Assembly: GCA_050954505.1 (NCBI GenBank)
Contig: JBPBPY010000053.1
Coordinates: 1 to 5,677, forward strand
Length of the DNA: 5,677 bases
Source: JAQGMO01 sp050954505
GTDB taxonomy: Bacteria > Pseudomonadota > Gammaproteobacteria > Burkholderiales > Burkholderiaceae_D
Direction of reading: 5' to 3'
The translations under genes and the position numbers were made by a program. Positions 1 to 5,612 of this stretch are shown in pieces. The notes beneath the pieces are model-generated. The model made no database searches. It was not told the origin of the DNA and saw only the letters and a program-made list of their open reading frames with translations. Each line of letters starts with the position of its first letter. The stretch's first letter is position 1.

Positions 1-54
1 CAGAGCTTGCCCCTTGAATCTTGCTCCCTAAACCTTGCGCCTTAAACCTTGTAC
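1..54. repeat. Degenerate 14-bp tandem repeat at the 3' end of the transglycosylase gene
   Basis: Three consecutive 14-bp units are visible at 13-26, 27-40 and 41-54, and a partial, more diverged unit at 1-12 suggests the array continues off the left edge. Units 2 and 3 match at 11 of 14 positions, units 1 and 3 at 10 of 14. Read on the minus strand the core is CAAGGTTTAAG. The unit at 41-54 contains the last codons and the TAA stop (44-42) of the lytic transglycosylase gene, so the array starts in the coding end and continues into the 3' flank. The repeat is seen directly. Its origin (replication slippage, duplication of the gene end, or part of a longer minisatellite) is unknown. Confidence 0.6.
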
Positions 55-665
55 TCCCAGCGCCGCCATGAGGCCAGCACGGCATTCGGATAAGCCGGTT
101 TGCCGCGGCTGCCGTTGTAACGCCCCAGCGCCAGGTACAGGTTGCCCTGCTCCATGTCGATGTAGAGACGCAGAATGGCGCAGCCATAGCGCAGATTGGT
201 CTGCATGTTGAACAGTTTCTTGGGGTCGCCATCGCCGATCACGCGCGTCCAGAACGGCATGACCTGCATGTAGCCGCGCGCGCCCACCACCGACGTGGCA
301 TATTTGCGAAACGCCGACTCGACCTGGATCAGCCCCAGCACCAGCGCCGGTTCGAGCCCGGCGCGCGTGGCTTCATACCAAACCGTCTCGAGAAATTCGA
401 GCCGCACCTGGATGTCGGGCAAGCGCTTCTTGAGACGTTCGGACATCTCGCCCAGCCATTTCAGATATTTGATGCGCTCGCCGATGTCGAGTTGGCGCAC
501 GCGCGGCGGACGGGAATCGGTAATGGCATGCGACAGCGCCAGCCGCACCGAGTCAGCCAGCGCCTCTTCCTTTTGATTGCCGGCCCAGGCCGGCGTACAC
601 GCTGCCAGCAACAGGGCCAGACCCAGCTGCCGGCGGTGCCGCTGCAGCGGGCGCAGCGCTGCCAT
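42..665 (-). CDS. Exported lytic transglycosylase (SLT domain, goose-lysozyme-like fold)
   Basis: This 207-residue protein belongs to the lytic transglycosylases, which cleave the MurNAc-GlcNAc bond of peptidoglycan and leave 1,6-anhydro-MurNAc ends in the periplasm. The N-terminus is a signal sequence: basic residues (RHRR), a Leu/Ala-rich core at about 14-22, then AWA at 26-28 before Gly29. LAAC at 20-23 is also an acceptable lipobox, so either a soluble or an outer-membrane lipoprotein form is possible. The SLT domain occupies about 95-190, with IQVESAF holding the likely catalytic Glu116, then GYMQVMPF (131-138) and RYNGS (182-186), the three signature motifs of the fold. The ATG at 665 was chosen because it puts a positively charged signal peptide at the N-terminus, although its ribosome site is weak. 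A GTG at 728 overlapping the proS stop (GTGA) would add 21 residues. The ORF stays open to 1010, but that part is proS read out of frame. The gene lies 59 bp downstream of proS and probably shares its transcript. It is small and lacks the superhelical domain of Slt70. Confidence 0.88.
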   Translation of the reverse strand: MAALRPLQRHRRQLGLALLLAACTPAWAGNQKEEALADSVRLALSHAITDSRPPRVRQLDIGERIKYLKWLGEMSERLKKRLPDIQVRLEFLETVWYEATRAGLEPALVLGLIQVESAFRKYATSVVGARGYMQVMPFWTRVIGDGDPKKLFNMQTNLRYGCAILRLYIDMEQGNLYLALGRYNGSRGKPAYPNAVLASWRRWEYKV

Positions 666-724
666 GTCGCCTGTGTCCGCCGGCTGGCCCTCAGTGAGGC
701 CCTCATTCAGGCCATCCTGCAGAG

Positions 725-2458
725 TCACGCTGCCAGCTTGCCCGCAATGAAAGCAGGCATGTCGGCCAGCGCAACAGTGCTGGCTGCGCTGTCGCGCCGG
801 CCCTGGTATTCCAGCGCGCCTTCCTTGAGGCCACGGTCGCCGATGACGACGCGATGCGGCACACCGATCAATTCCCAGTCTGCAAACATGGCGCCGGGAC
901 GCTCGCCACGGTCGTCGAGGATGACATCGACGCCAGCCTCCACCAGTGCGGCATACAGCTTGTCGGTCTCGAGCTTGACCGCTTCGCTGCGGTCGTATCC
1001 CATCGGACACAGCACCACTTCGAACGGCGCCAGCGATGCAGGCCAGACGATGCCCTTGTCATCGAAATTCTGTTCGATGGCCGCGCCCAGGATGCGCGTC
1101 ACGCCAATGCCGTAGCAGCCCATCTGCAATGGCTGCGGCTTGCCGTTCACATCGAGAAAGGTGGCTTTCATGTCTTCGGAATAGCGGGTGCCAAGCTGGA
1201 ACACATGGCCGACTTCGATGCCGCGCTGGATTGCCAGCACACCTCGGCCATCGGGCGAGGGGTCGCCGGCGACCACATTGCGCAGGTCGTGCACGGCCGG
1301 TTCGGGCAGGTCGCGGCCCCAGTTCACGCCGGTGTAGTGGAAGTCGGCCTGGTTGGCGCCGCAAATGAAGTCGCTCATCACGGCCACGCTGCGGTCGACC
1401 ACCAGCTGGACCGGCTGGACGGTCTTGAGCGGGCCCAGATAACCCGGGCGGGTGCCGAAGGCGTCGACGATTTCCGCTTCGCTGGCCATGCGAAAGCCCG
1501 ACAGGCCCGGTACCTTGGTGGCCTTGAGTTCATTGAGTTCATGGTCGCCACGCAGCAGCAGCAGCCAGATGGTCTTGACCGCCTTGCCATCGGTTTCGCC
1601 TTCCACCGTCAGCACGATCGACTTCACCGTGCGCGCCAGCGTTACACCCAGCAGTTCGGCCACCGCCTCGCACTTTGCCTTGCCCGGCGTGGCAGTCAGC
1701 GTCAGCGCCTCGGTGGCGCCGGCACGCGTGGTGGCTGGCGCCACTGCTTCAGCGGCTTCCACGTTGGCGGCGTAATCGGAGTCGGGGCAAAACACCAAGG
1801 CGTCTTCGCCAGTGTCGGCAATGACGTGGAATTCATGCGAACCCGAGCCGCCAATGGCGCCGTTGTCGGCTGCCACGGCGCGGAACTGCAAGCCGAAACG
1901 CGTGAAGATGCGTGTGTAGGCGTCGAACATGATCTGGTAGGACTGCGCCATGCCGGCCACGTCGCGGTCGAAGGAATAGGCGTCCTTCATGGTGAATTCA
2001 CGGCCACGCATCAAGCCGAAGCGCGGGCGGCGCTCGTCGCGGAACTTGGTCTGGATATGATAGAAATTCACCGGCAGCTGGCGGTAGGAACGGATTTCAC
2101 TGCGCGCCACGTCGGTGATGACTTCTTCCGAGGTCGGCTGGATGGAGTAGTCGCGGCCATGGCTGTCTTTCACGCGCATGAGTTCGGAGCCCATCTTGTC
2201 CCAGCGGCCGGTTTCCTGCCACAGCTCGGCCGGCTGCACCAGCGGCATGAGCAGTTCAATGGCGCCGGAGCGGTTCATTTCCTCGCGCACGATTGCCTCG
2301 ACCTTGCGGATCACGCGCAGTCCCATCGGCATGTAGGTATAGATGCCGGAACCGAGACGTTTGATCATCCCGGCGCGCATCATCAGCTTGTGGCTGATGA
2401 TTTCGGCGTCGGAGGGCGCTTCCTTGAGAGTCGAAACAAAAAATCGTGAGGCACGCAT
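725..2458 (-). CDS. proS: Prolyl-tRNA synthetase, bacterial type with editing domain
   Basis: Class II aminoacyl-tRNA synthetase that charges tRNA(Pro) with proline in the cytoplasm. Its 577 residues compare with about 572 in E. coli, so it is full length. The class II core shows motif 1 around 36-72 (GSGIYTYMPMGLRVI and the following helix), motif 2 at 138-163 (KFRDERRPRFG through FTMKDAYSF) and motif 3 at 448-463 (CYGIGVTRILGAAIEQ). Between motifs 2 and 3, at about 225-400, lies the YbaK-like insertion that hydrolyses mischarged Ala-tRNA(Pro). It retains the TVKS lysine (K279), the GYLGP loop (339-343) and H374 in the ADFHYTGVNW segment. The C-terminal anticodon-binding domain covers about 478-575, with LDDRGERPGAMFADWELIG well conserved. 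The ATG at 2458 fits the usual N-terminus (MRASRFFVSTLKEAPSDAE), but no strong Shine-Dalgarno sequence precedes it. Transcription probably starts in the AT-rich region shared with rppH and continues into the downstream lytic transglycosylase gene. Confidence 0.98.
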   Translation of the reverse strand: MRASRFFVSTLKEAPSDAEIISHKLMMRAGMIKRLGSGIYTYMPMGLRVIRKVEAIVREEMNRSGAIELLMPLVQPAELWQETGRWDKMGSELMRVKDSHGRDYSIQPTSEEVITDVARSEIRSYRQLPVNFYHIQTKFRDERRPRFGLMRGREFTMKDAYSFDRDVAGMAQSYQIMFDAYTRIFTRFGLQFRAVAADNGAIGGSGSHEFHVIADTGEDALVFCPDSDYAANVEAAEAVAPATTRAGATEALTLTATPGKAKCEAVAELLGVTLARTVKSIVLTVEGETDGKAVKTIWLLLLRGDHELNELKATKVPGLSGFRMASEAEIVDAFGTRPGYLGPLKTVQPVQLVVDRSVAVMSDFICGANQADFHYTGVNWGRDLPEPAVHDLRNVVAGDPSPDGRGVLAIQRGIEVGHVFQLGTRYSEDMKATFLDVNGKPQPLQMGCYGIGVTRILGAAIEQNFDDKGIVWPASLAPFEVVLCPMGYDRSEAVKLETDKLYAALVEAGVDVILDDRGERPGAMFADWELIGVPHRVVIGDRGLKEGALEYQGRRDSAASTVALADMPAFIAGKLAA

Positions 2459-2515
2459 AACGATGAATTCTTTTTAAAAAGAGAGGGTTATAATCAACTC
2501 AATTTTAAAGGATTA
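2459..2515. promoter_or_regulatory. AT-rich divergent promoter region between proS and rppH
   Basis: This AT-rich patch sits between divergent genes in an otherwise GC-rich window. TTATAA at 2488-2493 is self-complementary and offers a -10 element in both directions: TATAAT at 2489-2494 on the plus strand (perfect consensus, towards rppH) and TATAAC at 2492-2487 on the minus strand (5 of 6, towards proS). Use of the minus element would give proS a leader of about 20 nt; use of the plus element would give rppH a leader of about 230 nt. No good -35 hexamer is visible at 16-18 bp spacing on either strand. A 12-bp palindrome, CTTTTTAAAAAG at 2470-2481, lies in the expected proS leader. The promoter role is inferred from composition, position and the -10 match. 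Confidence 0.4.
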
Positions 2516-2571
2516 GCTGGCTGATGCGCCCATTCTTTGCACATTTGATTCACGACTTCCATCCTGCCTGT

Positions 2572-2710
2572 TGCCAGGCTGCTGCGCCCTGCGTGGCGGC
2601 CCTGGCAGTGGCTGCCGGTTGACTGCCGCTCCTGCCCATCACGGCAGGAGCGGCACGACTTGCAGGAACGGCTGGCGTCGTGGCCAGGTGTGTCGGGATG
2701 TACTGGCCGC
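2572..2710 (+). promoter_or_regulatory. Structured leader upstream of rppH with three inverted repeats
   Basis: Three inverted repeats follow one another between the AT-rich promoter region and the rppH ribosome site. The first pairs TGCCAGG (2572-2578) with CCTGGCA (2601-2607), 7 bp around a 22-nt loop. The second is a perfect 13-bp stem, TGCCGCTCCTGCC (2624-2636) with GGCAGGAGCGGCA (2643-2655), around a 6-nt loop CATCAC. The third pairs 2680-2687 with 2703-2710, 8 bp with one G-U pair and a 15-nt loop, ending 10 nt before the Shine-Dalgarno sequence. None is followed by a T run on either strand, so they do not look like intrinsic terminators. I see no convincing ORF of its own in the 272 bp between proS and rppH. 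A role as mRNA structure, protein-binding site or dispersed palindromic element remains open. Confidence 0.45.
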
Positions 2711-2720
2711 AGAAAATTTT

Positions 2721-2726
2721 GAGGTG
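2721..2726 (+). promoter_or_regulatory. Ribosome binding site of rppH
   Basis: GAGGTG lies 4 nt before the ATG at 2731. It is the clearest Shine-Dalgarno sequence in the window and fixes the rppH start. The in-frame alternatives upstream (GTG at 2680, ATG at 2698) lack such a site and would add residues that homologues do not have. Confidence 0.75.
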
Positions 2727-2730
2727 TCAC

Positions 2731-3324
2731 ATGCTGGACCGTGAAGGCTTTCGCCCGAACGTCGGCATCATCCTCCTCAACACCCAGAATGAGGTGTGGT
2801 GGGGAAAGCGGGTGCGCGAACATTCGTGGCAATTCCCGCAAGGCGGGATCAAGTTCGGGGAAACGCCAGAACAGGCCATGTTCCGCGAACTGGAAGAAGA
2901 AGTGGGCTTGAGGGCGGAACACGTGAAGGTCGTCGGGCGTACCCGCGACTGGCTGCGCTATGAAGTGCCGGACCATTTCATCAAGCGGGAAATCCGCGGA
3001 CATTACCGGGGCCAGAAACAGATCTGGTTCCTGCTGCGCATGGTCGGGCGCGATTGCGATGTCAACCTGCGCATGACCGACCATCCCGAATTCGACGCCT
3101 GGCGCTGGCACGACTACTGGGTGCCGCTCGATGTGGTGATCGAATTCAAGCGCGACGTCTACCAGCGCGCGCTGCAGGAACTCTCGCGCTACCTGAATCG
3201 TCCGCCCGCCGATGCAGCCCTGCGCCACGCTGCCCGGCTGCCGCGCGTGCGTCAAAATGGCCCGGCCGCCGACAAGGCCGCTACCGGCGTTGTCAAGGCA
3301 CCGGCCGGCCCCAACCATGAATAG
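2731..3324 (+). CDS. rppH: RNA pyrophosphohydrolase (Nudix hydrolase)
   Basis: RppH removes pyrophosphate from the 5'-triphosphate end of primary transcripts, leaving a monophosphate that lets RNase E start decay. The family was earlier known as NudH/YgdP and can also hydrolyse diadenosine polyphosphates. The 197-residue protein starts MLDREGFRPNVGI, very close to the E. coli N-terminus. WQFPQGGI (33-40) leads into a complete Nudix box at 38-60: G38, E44, R52-E53-L54, E56-E57 and G59-L60 all fit GX5EX7REUXEEXGU, with E53, E56 and E57 the expected metal ligands. Other conserved segments are TRDWLRYEVP (71-80), GQKQIWFLL (94-102), PEFDAWRWHDYW (119-130) and FKRDVYQ (139-145). The tail after about residue 157 is Ala/Pro/Arg-rich and makes the protein about 20 residues longer than the 176-residue E. 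coli enzyme. The gene leads a likely three-gene operon; the next start is 9 nt beyond its stop. Confidence 0.96.
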   Translation: MLDREGFRPNVGIILLNTQNEVWWGKRVREHSWQFPQGGIKFGETPEQAMFRELEEEVGLRAEHVKVVGRTRDWLRYEVPDHFIKREIRGHYRGQKQIWFLLRMVGRDCDVNLRMTDHPEFDAWRWHDYWVPLDVVIEFKRDVYQRALQELSRYLNRPPADAALRHAARLPRVRQNGPAADKAATGVVKAPAGPNHE

Positions 3325-3333
3325 AGTCAATCC

Positions 3334-3951
3334 ATGTTGTTAACGATATTTGGTGCGGCGCCAGCCGCATCGGCGCGCGGCAGTCACTTGCGTGCGATGG
3401 TGGCAGTCGTGGCATTGCCGCTGCTGCTTGCCGCAGGCGCAAATGCGCTTGCCCAGTCAAAAGGCGGCGCCTTCGACCACATCCCCGTCTCGGAAGATTT
3501 CGACGACGCTGAAAAAACCTGGCAGGAGTTGTCGGTGCAAATGCCGCCGCAGCCGGTGGCAGCCAACCTGCTGCCGTTCTATACCAACCCGACCGCCACG
3601 CAAACCTTTGCCATCGATGGCAGTTCCCTGTCGATCGGCGCCGATGGCGTGGTGCGTTATGTGCTGGTCGCCACCAGCGAATACGGTGCCCGCAATGTGA
3701 CCTACGAAGGCATCCGCTGTGAAACCAGCGAGCAGAAACTGTATGCCATTGGCCATGAACAGGGCAGCTGGTCGCGCTCGCGCAACGACAGCTGGAAGCC
3801 AATCCGCTCGAGCGCCAGCAATGGCGGCCAGGCCGCGCTGTACAACGATTATTTTTGCGACACCGGACTGGTCAACGGCAAGGTGGCCGACATCGTGGGA
3901 CGCCTGCGCAAGGGCCGGCAGGTACGTTCCAGCAACATGATCGGCCAGTGA
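3334..3951 (+). CDS. CNP1-like family exported protein
   Basis: This 205-residue protein resembles the CNP1-like family, a group of secreted proteins of unknown function found mainly in betaproteobacteria. A signal peptide is evident: a hydrophobic stretch MVAVVALPLLLAAGANALA (22-40) ending in ALA before Gln41, so the mature protein of about 165 residues should be periplasmic. Recognisable segments are FDHIPVSEDFDDAEKTWQE (47-65), LLPFYTN (79-85), VRYVLVATSEYGARNVTYEG (107-126) and the region NDSWKPIR to YNDYFC (151-175). Two cysteines, C129 and C175, are the only ones and could form a disulfide. The ATG at 3334 gives a long n-region; the ATG at 3397 would give a shorter, more typical signal peptide and is a real alternative, and neither has a strong ribosome site. 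The gene lies between rppH and a DUF2147 gene, sharing one base with the latter, which suggests co-expression. Its molecular function is not known to me. Confidence 0.82.
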   Translation: MLLTIFGAAPAASARGSHLRAMVAVVALPLLLAAGANALAQSKGGAFDHIPVSEDFDDAEKTWQELSVQMPPQPVAANLLPFYTNPTATQTFAIDGSSLSIGADGVVRYVLVATSEYGARNVTYEGIRCETSEQKLYAIGHEQGSWSRSRNDSWKPIRSSASNGGQAALYNDYFCDTGLVNGKVADIVGRLRKGRQVRSSNMIGQ

Positions 3952-4376
3952 TGCGCAAGATATGCATCGCCGCTGTGCTGCTGCTGGCGGCCTCTGCCGC
4001 ATTTGCCCAGAGCACGCCGGTGGGTCTCTGGAAAACCATCGATGACGACAGCGGACAGGAAAAGTCGCTGGTGCGCATCAGTTCAGCCGATGGCCAGCTC
4101 ATTGGCAAGGTCGACAAGCTGCTCGATCCAGGCCAGCAAGCAATCCTCTGCCAGCATTGCAGTGGCGAGCGCGAGAACAAACCCGTGCTTGGCCTGCAGA
4201 TCATCGACGGTGTCAGGCAGGATGGCGATACCTGGGGCGGCGGCCAGATTCTCGACCCGAAAAACGGCAAGCTCTACAAGGTGCGCCTGAAGCCGGTGGA
4301 CAATGGCAGGAAGCTGGAAGTACGCGGTTACATCGGGCCATTCTTTCGCACCCAGACCTGGGTACGGGTGGAGTAA
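3951..4376 (+). CDS. DUF2147 family exported protein
   Basis: This small 141-residue protein has the DUF2147 pattern: VGLWKTIDDDSGQEKSLV (24-41), a DG.L.GK turn (47-53), CQHC with a following KPVLGLQII (67-85), WGGGQILDPKNGKLYK (95-110) and LEVRGYIGPFFRTQTWVR (122-139). Family members are exported proteins in proteobacteria and Bacteroidetes, predicted to be small beta-rich domains, with no established activity that I know of. The N-terminus MRKICIAAVLLLAASAAFA is a classic signal peptide, with likely cleavage after Ala19. The C67-x-x-C70 pair sits in the position where family members usually carry it; it could form a disulfide or bind a metal, but that is inference. The ATG at 3951 shares its A with the TGA of the CNP1-like gene (TGATG, 3949-3953), and no separate ribosome site is evident, so translation is probably coupled. 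The reading frame stays open back to 3855, but the signal peptide decides the start. Confidence 0.88.
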   Translation: MRKICIAAVLLLAASAAFAQSTPVGLWKTIDDDSGQEKSLVRISSADGQLIGKVDKLLDPGQQAILCQHCSGERENKPVLGLQIIDGVRQDGDTWGGGQILDPKNGKLYKVRLKPVDNGRKLEVRGYIGPFFRTQTWVRVE

Positions 4377-4405
4377 AGGCGGGTTCGCGCGACGCAAACC
4401 CGCTT
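4377..4405. terminator. Possible bidirectional terminator hairpin between convergent genes
   Basis: Directly after the DUF2147 stop, AGGCGGGTT (4377-4385) pairs with AACCCGCTT (4397-4405), giving 9 bp including one G-U pair around an 11-nt loop. The T-rich tail is short on both strands (TTGT on plus, TTTA on minus), so it is a weak intrinsic terminator at best. Its place between two converging genes (DUF2147 and proB) is what a shared terminator would need. The rest of the 117-bp gap holds two smaller inverted repeats, CCGGC 4436-4440 with GCCGG 4448-4452 and GTGTCG 4452-4457 with CGACAC 4472-4477, and no gene that I can see. Confidence 0.45.
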
Positions 4406-4493
4406 GTAATCTGCATTCGATACCGATTGACACTGCCGGCATCTGGCGCCGGTGTCGAGCCAGGCCAATGCCGACACTTCACGCGTATGCGGC

Positions 4494-5612
4494 CTAGACC
4501 AGCACCATGTTATCGCGATGGATCAATTCGGGCTCTTCGACAAAGCCGAGAATCGCCGCGATCTCGCCTGACGGTTTGCGCATGATGCGCCGCGCTTCCG
4601 AGCTGGAATAATTGCTCATGCCACGCGCGATCGCCATCCCGCTGGCGTCGACACAAGTGATCACATCGCCACGCCCGAACTCACCCGAGACGGCGGTCAC
4701 GCCCACCGGCAGCAATGACTTGCCTTCGGCACGCAGCTTTTGCACCGCGCCATCGTCGAGCATGACCCGCCCGGCGGTCTGCAGATGATCGGCCATCCAT
4801 TGCTTGCGCGCGGTCAGGTGGCCGGTCTGGGCTGTCAATTGGGTGCCGATCATTTCGCCACCGGCCAGGCGCGTAAGCACCCGGTCCTCCCGGCCCCAGG
4901 CAATGACCGTATGCGCACCCGATGCGGCGGCACGGCGCGCAGCCAGGATCTTGGTCAGCATGCCGCCGCGTCCGAGACTCGAGCCGGCGCCGCCGGCCAT
5001 GGCTTCGAGTGCTGCGTCGCCGGCCTGGGCTTGCTGCACGAATGTCGCAGCCGGGTCACGGCGCGGGTCGGCGGTGTACAAACCTCGCTGGTCGGTCAAG
5101 ATCACCAGCGCATCGGCTTCGATCAGGTTGGCGACCAGGGCGCCAAGGGTGTCGTTGTCACCGAACTTGATTTCATCGGTGACCACGGTATCGTTCTCGT
5201 TAATGATCGGCACGACGCCAAACTTCAGCAAGGTAAACAAGGTCGAGCGCGCATTGAGATAGCGTTCGCGGTCGGCCAGGTCGGCATGGGTCAGCAGGAC
5301 TTGCGCGGTGCGCAGGCCGTGGGCGGCAAAACTGGTTTCATAGATTTGCGCCAGGCCCATCTGGCCGACGGCGGCACAGGCCTGCAATTCATGCACGCCG
5401 GTAGGACGTTTTTCAAAACCGAGACGCTGCATGCCTTCGGCGATCGCGCCCGAACTGACCAGCACGACTTCCTTGCCCAGCGCCCGCAGCTCGGCAATCT
5501 GCGCCGCCCATTTGGCAATCGCCCCATGGTCCAGGCCACGGCCGTCGTTGGTGACCAGCGACGAACCCACCTTGATGATCAGGCGCCTGGCAGTTTGAAT
5601 GACTGAATTCAT
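4494..5612 (-). CDS. proB: Glutamate 5-kinase with C-terminal PUA domain
   Basis: ProB phosphorylates L-glutamate to gamma-glutamyl phosphate with ATP, the first and usually proline-inhibited step of proline synthesis in the cytoplasm. The 372 residues match the usual length of the two-domain bacterial enzyme. The amino-acid-kinase domain covers about 8-255: IIKVGSSLV (12-20, with K14), VSSGAIAEG (52-60), PIINENDTV (135-143, with D141), FGDNDTLGALVA (150-161, with N153) and GRGGMLTK (214-221), where most homologues have GTGGM. The PUA domain lies at about 280-366. The ATG at 5612 is the only plausible start: an in-frame TAG lies three codons upstream, and the N-terminus fits the family. No strong Shine-Dalgarno sequence is seen. 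In related bacteria proB often follows the ribosomal-protein and GTPase genes rplU-rpmA-obgE; those would lie beyond the right edge. proA is not in this window. Confidence 0.97.
   Translation of the reverse strand: MNSVIQTARRLIIKVGSSLVTNDGRGLDHGAIAKWAAQIAELRALGKEVVLVSSGAIAEGMQRLGFEKRPTGVHELQACAAVGQMGLAQIYETSFAAHGLRTAQVLLTHADLADRERYLNARSTLFTLLKFGVVPIINENDTVVTDEIKFGDNDTLGALVANLIEADALVILTDQRGLYTADPRRDPAATFVQQAQAGDAALEAMAGGAGSSLGRGGMLTKILAARRAAASGAHTVIAWGREDRVLTRLAGGEMIGTQLTAQTGHLTARKQWMADHLQTAGRVMLDDGAVQKLRAEGKSLLPVGVTAVSGEFGRGDVITCVDASGMAIARGMSNYSSSEARRIMRKPSGEIAAILGFVEEPELIHRDNMVLV

Noticed and set aside
666..1010. N-terminal extension of the lytic transglycosylase frame up to an ATG at 1010
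   Set aside because: This part is the 3' end of proS read in another frame, is Arg/Cys-rich without family resemblance, and would bury the signal peptide inside the protein.
854..2449. 531-residue open frame on the plus strand opposite proS
   Set aside because: It lies entirely antisense to an unmistakable proS, has a His/Ala/Gly/Arg-rich composition with no recognisable domain, and is what codon bias in GC-rich DNA produces on the opposite strand.
2619..2647. Promoter with TTGACT (2619-2624) as a -35 box
   Set aside because: The sequence 16-18 bp downstream is GC-rich, inside the 13-bp hairpin, and contains no -10-like hexamer.
2624..2655. Intrinsic terminator reading of the 13-bp hairpin
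   Set aside because: Neither strand has a T run after the stem, and no gene ends just before it on either strand.
2680..2730. Upstream starts for rppH at GTG 2680 or ATG 2698
   Set aside because: The added residues are absent from known RppH proteins, and the good ribosome site GAGGTG at 2721 points to the ATG at 2731.
2494..3330. 278-residue open frame on the minus strand across the leader and rppH
   Set aside because: It is antisense to rppH with its complete Nudix box, runs through the inverted repeats of the leader and shows no domain or start signal of its own.
4740..5606. 288-residue open frame on the plus strand opposite proB
   Set aside because: It is the antisense of proB, with a Gly/His/Gln-rich composition typical of shadow frames and no motif that I recognise.
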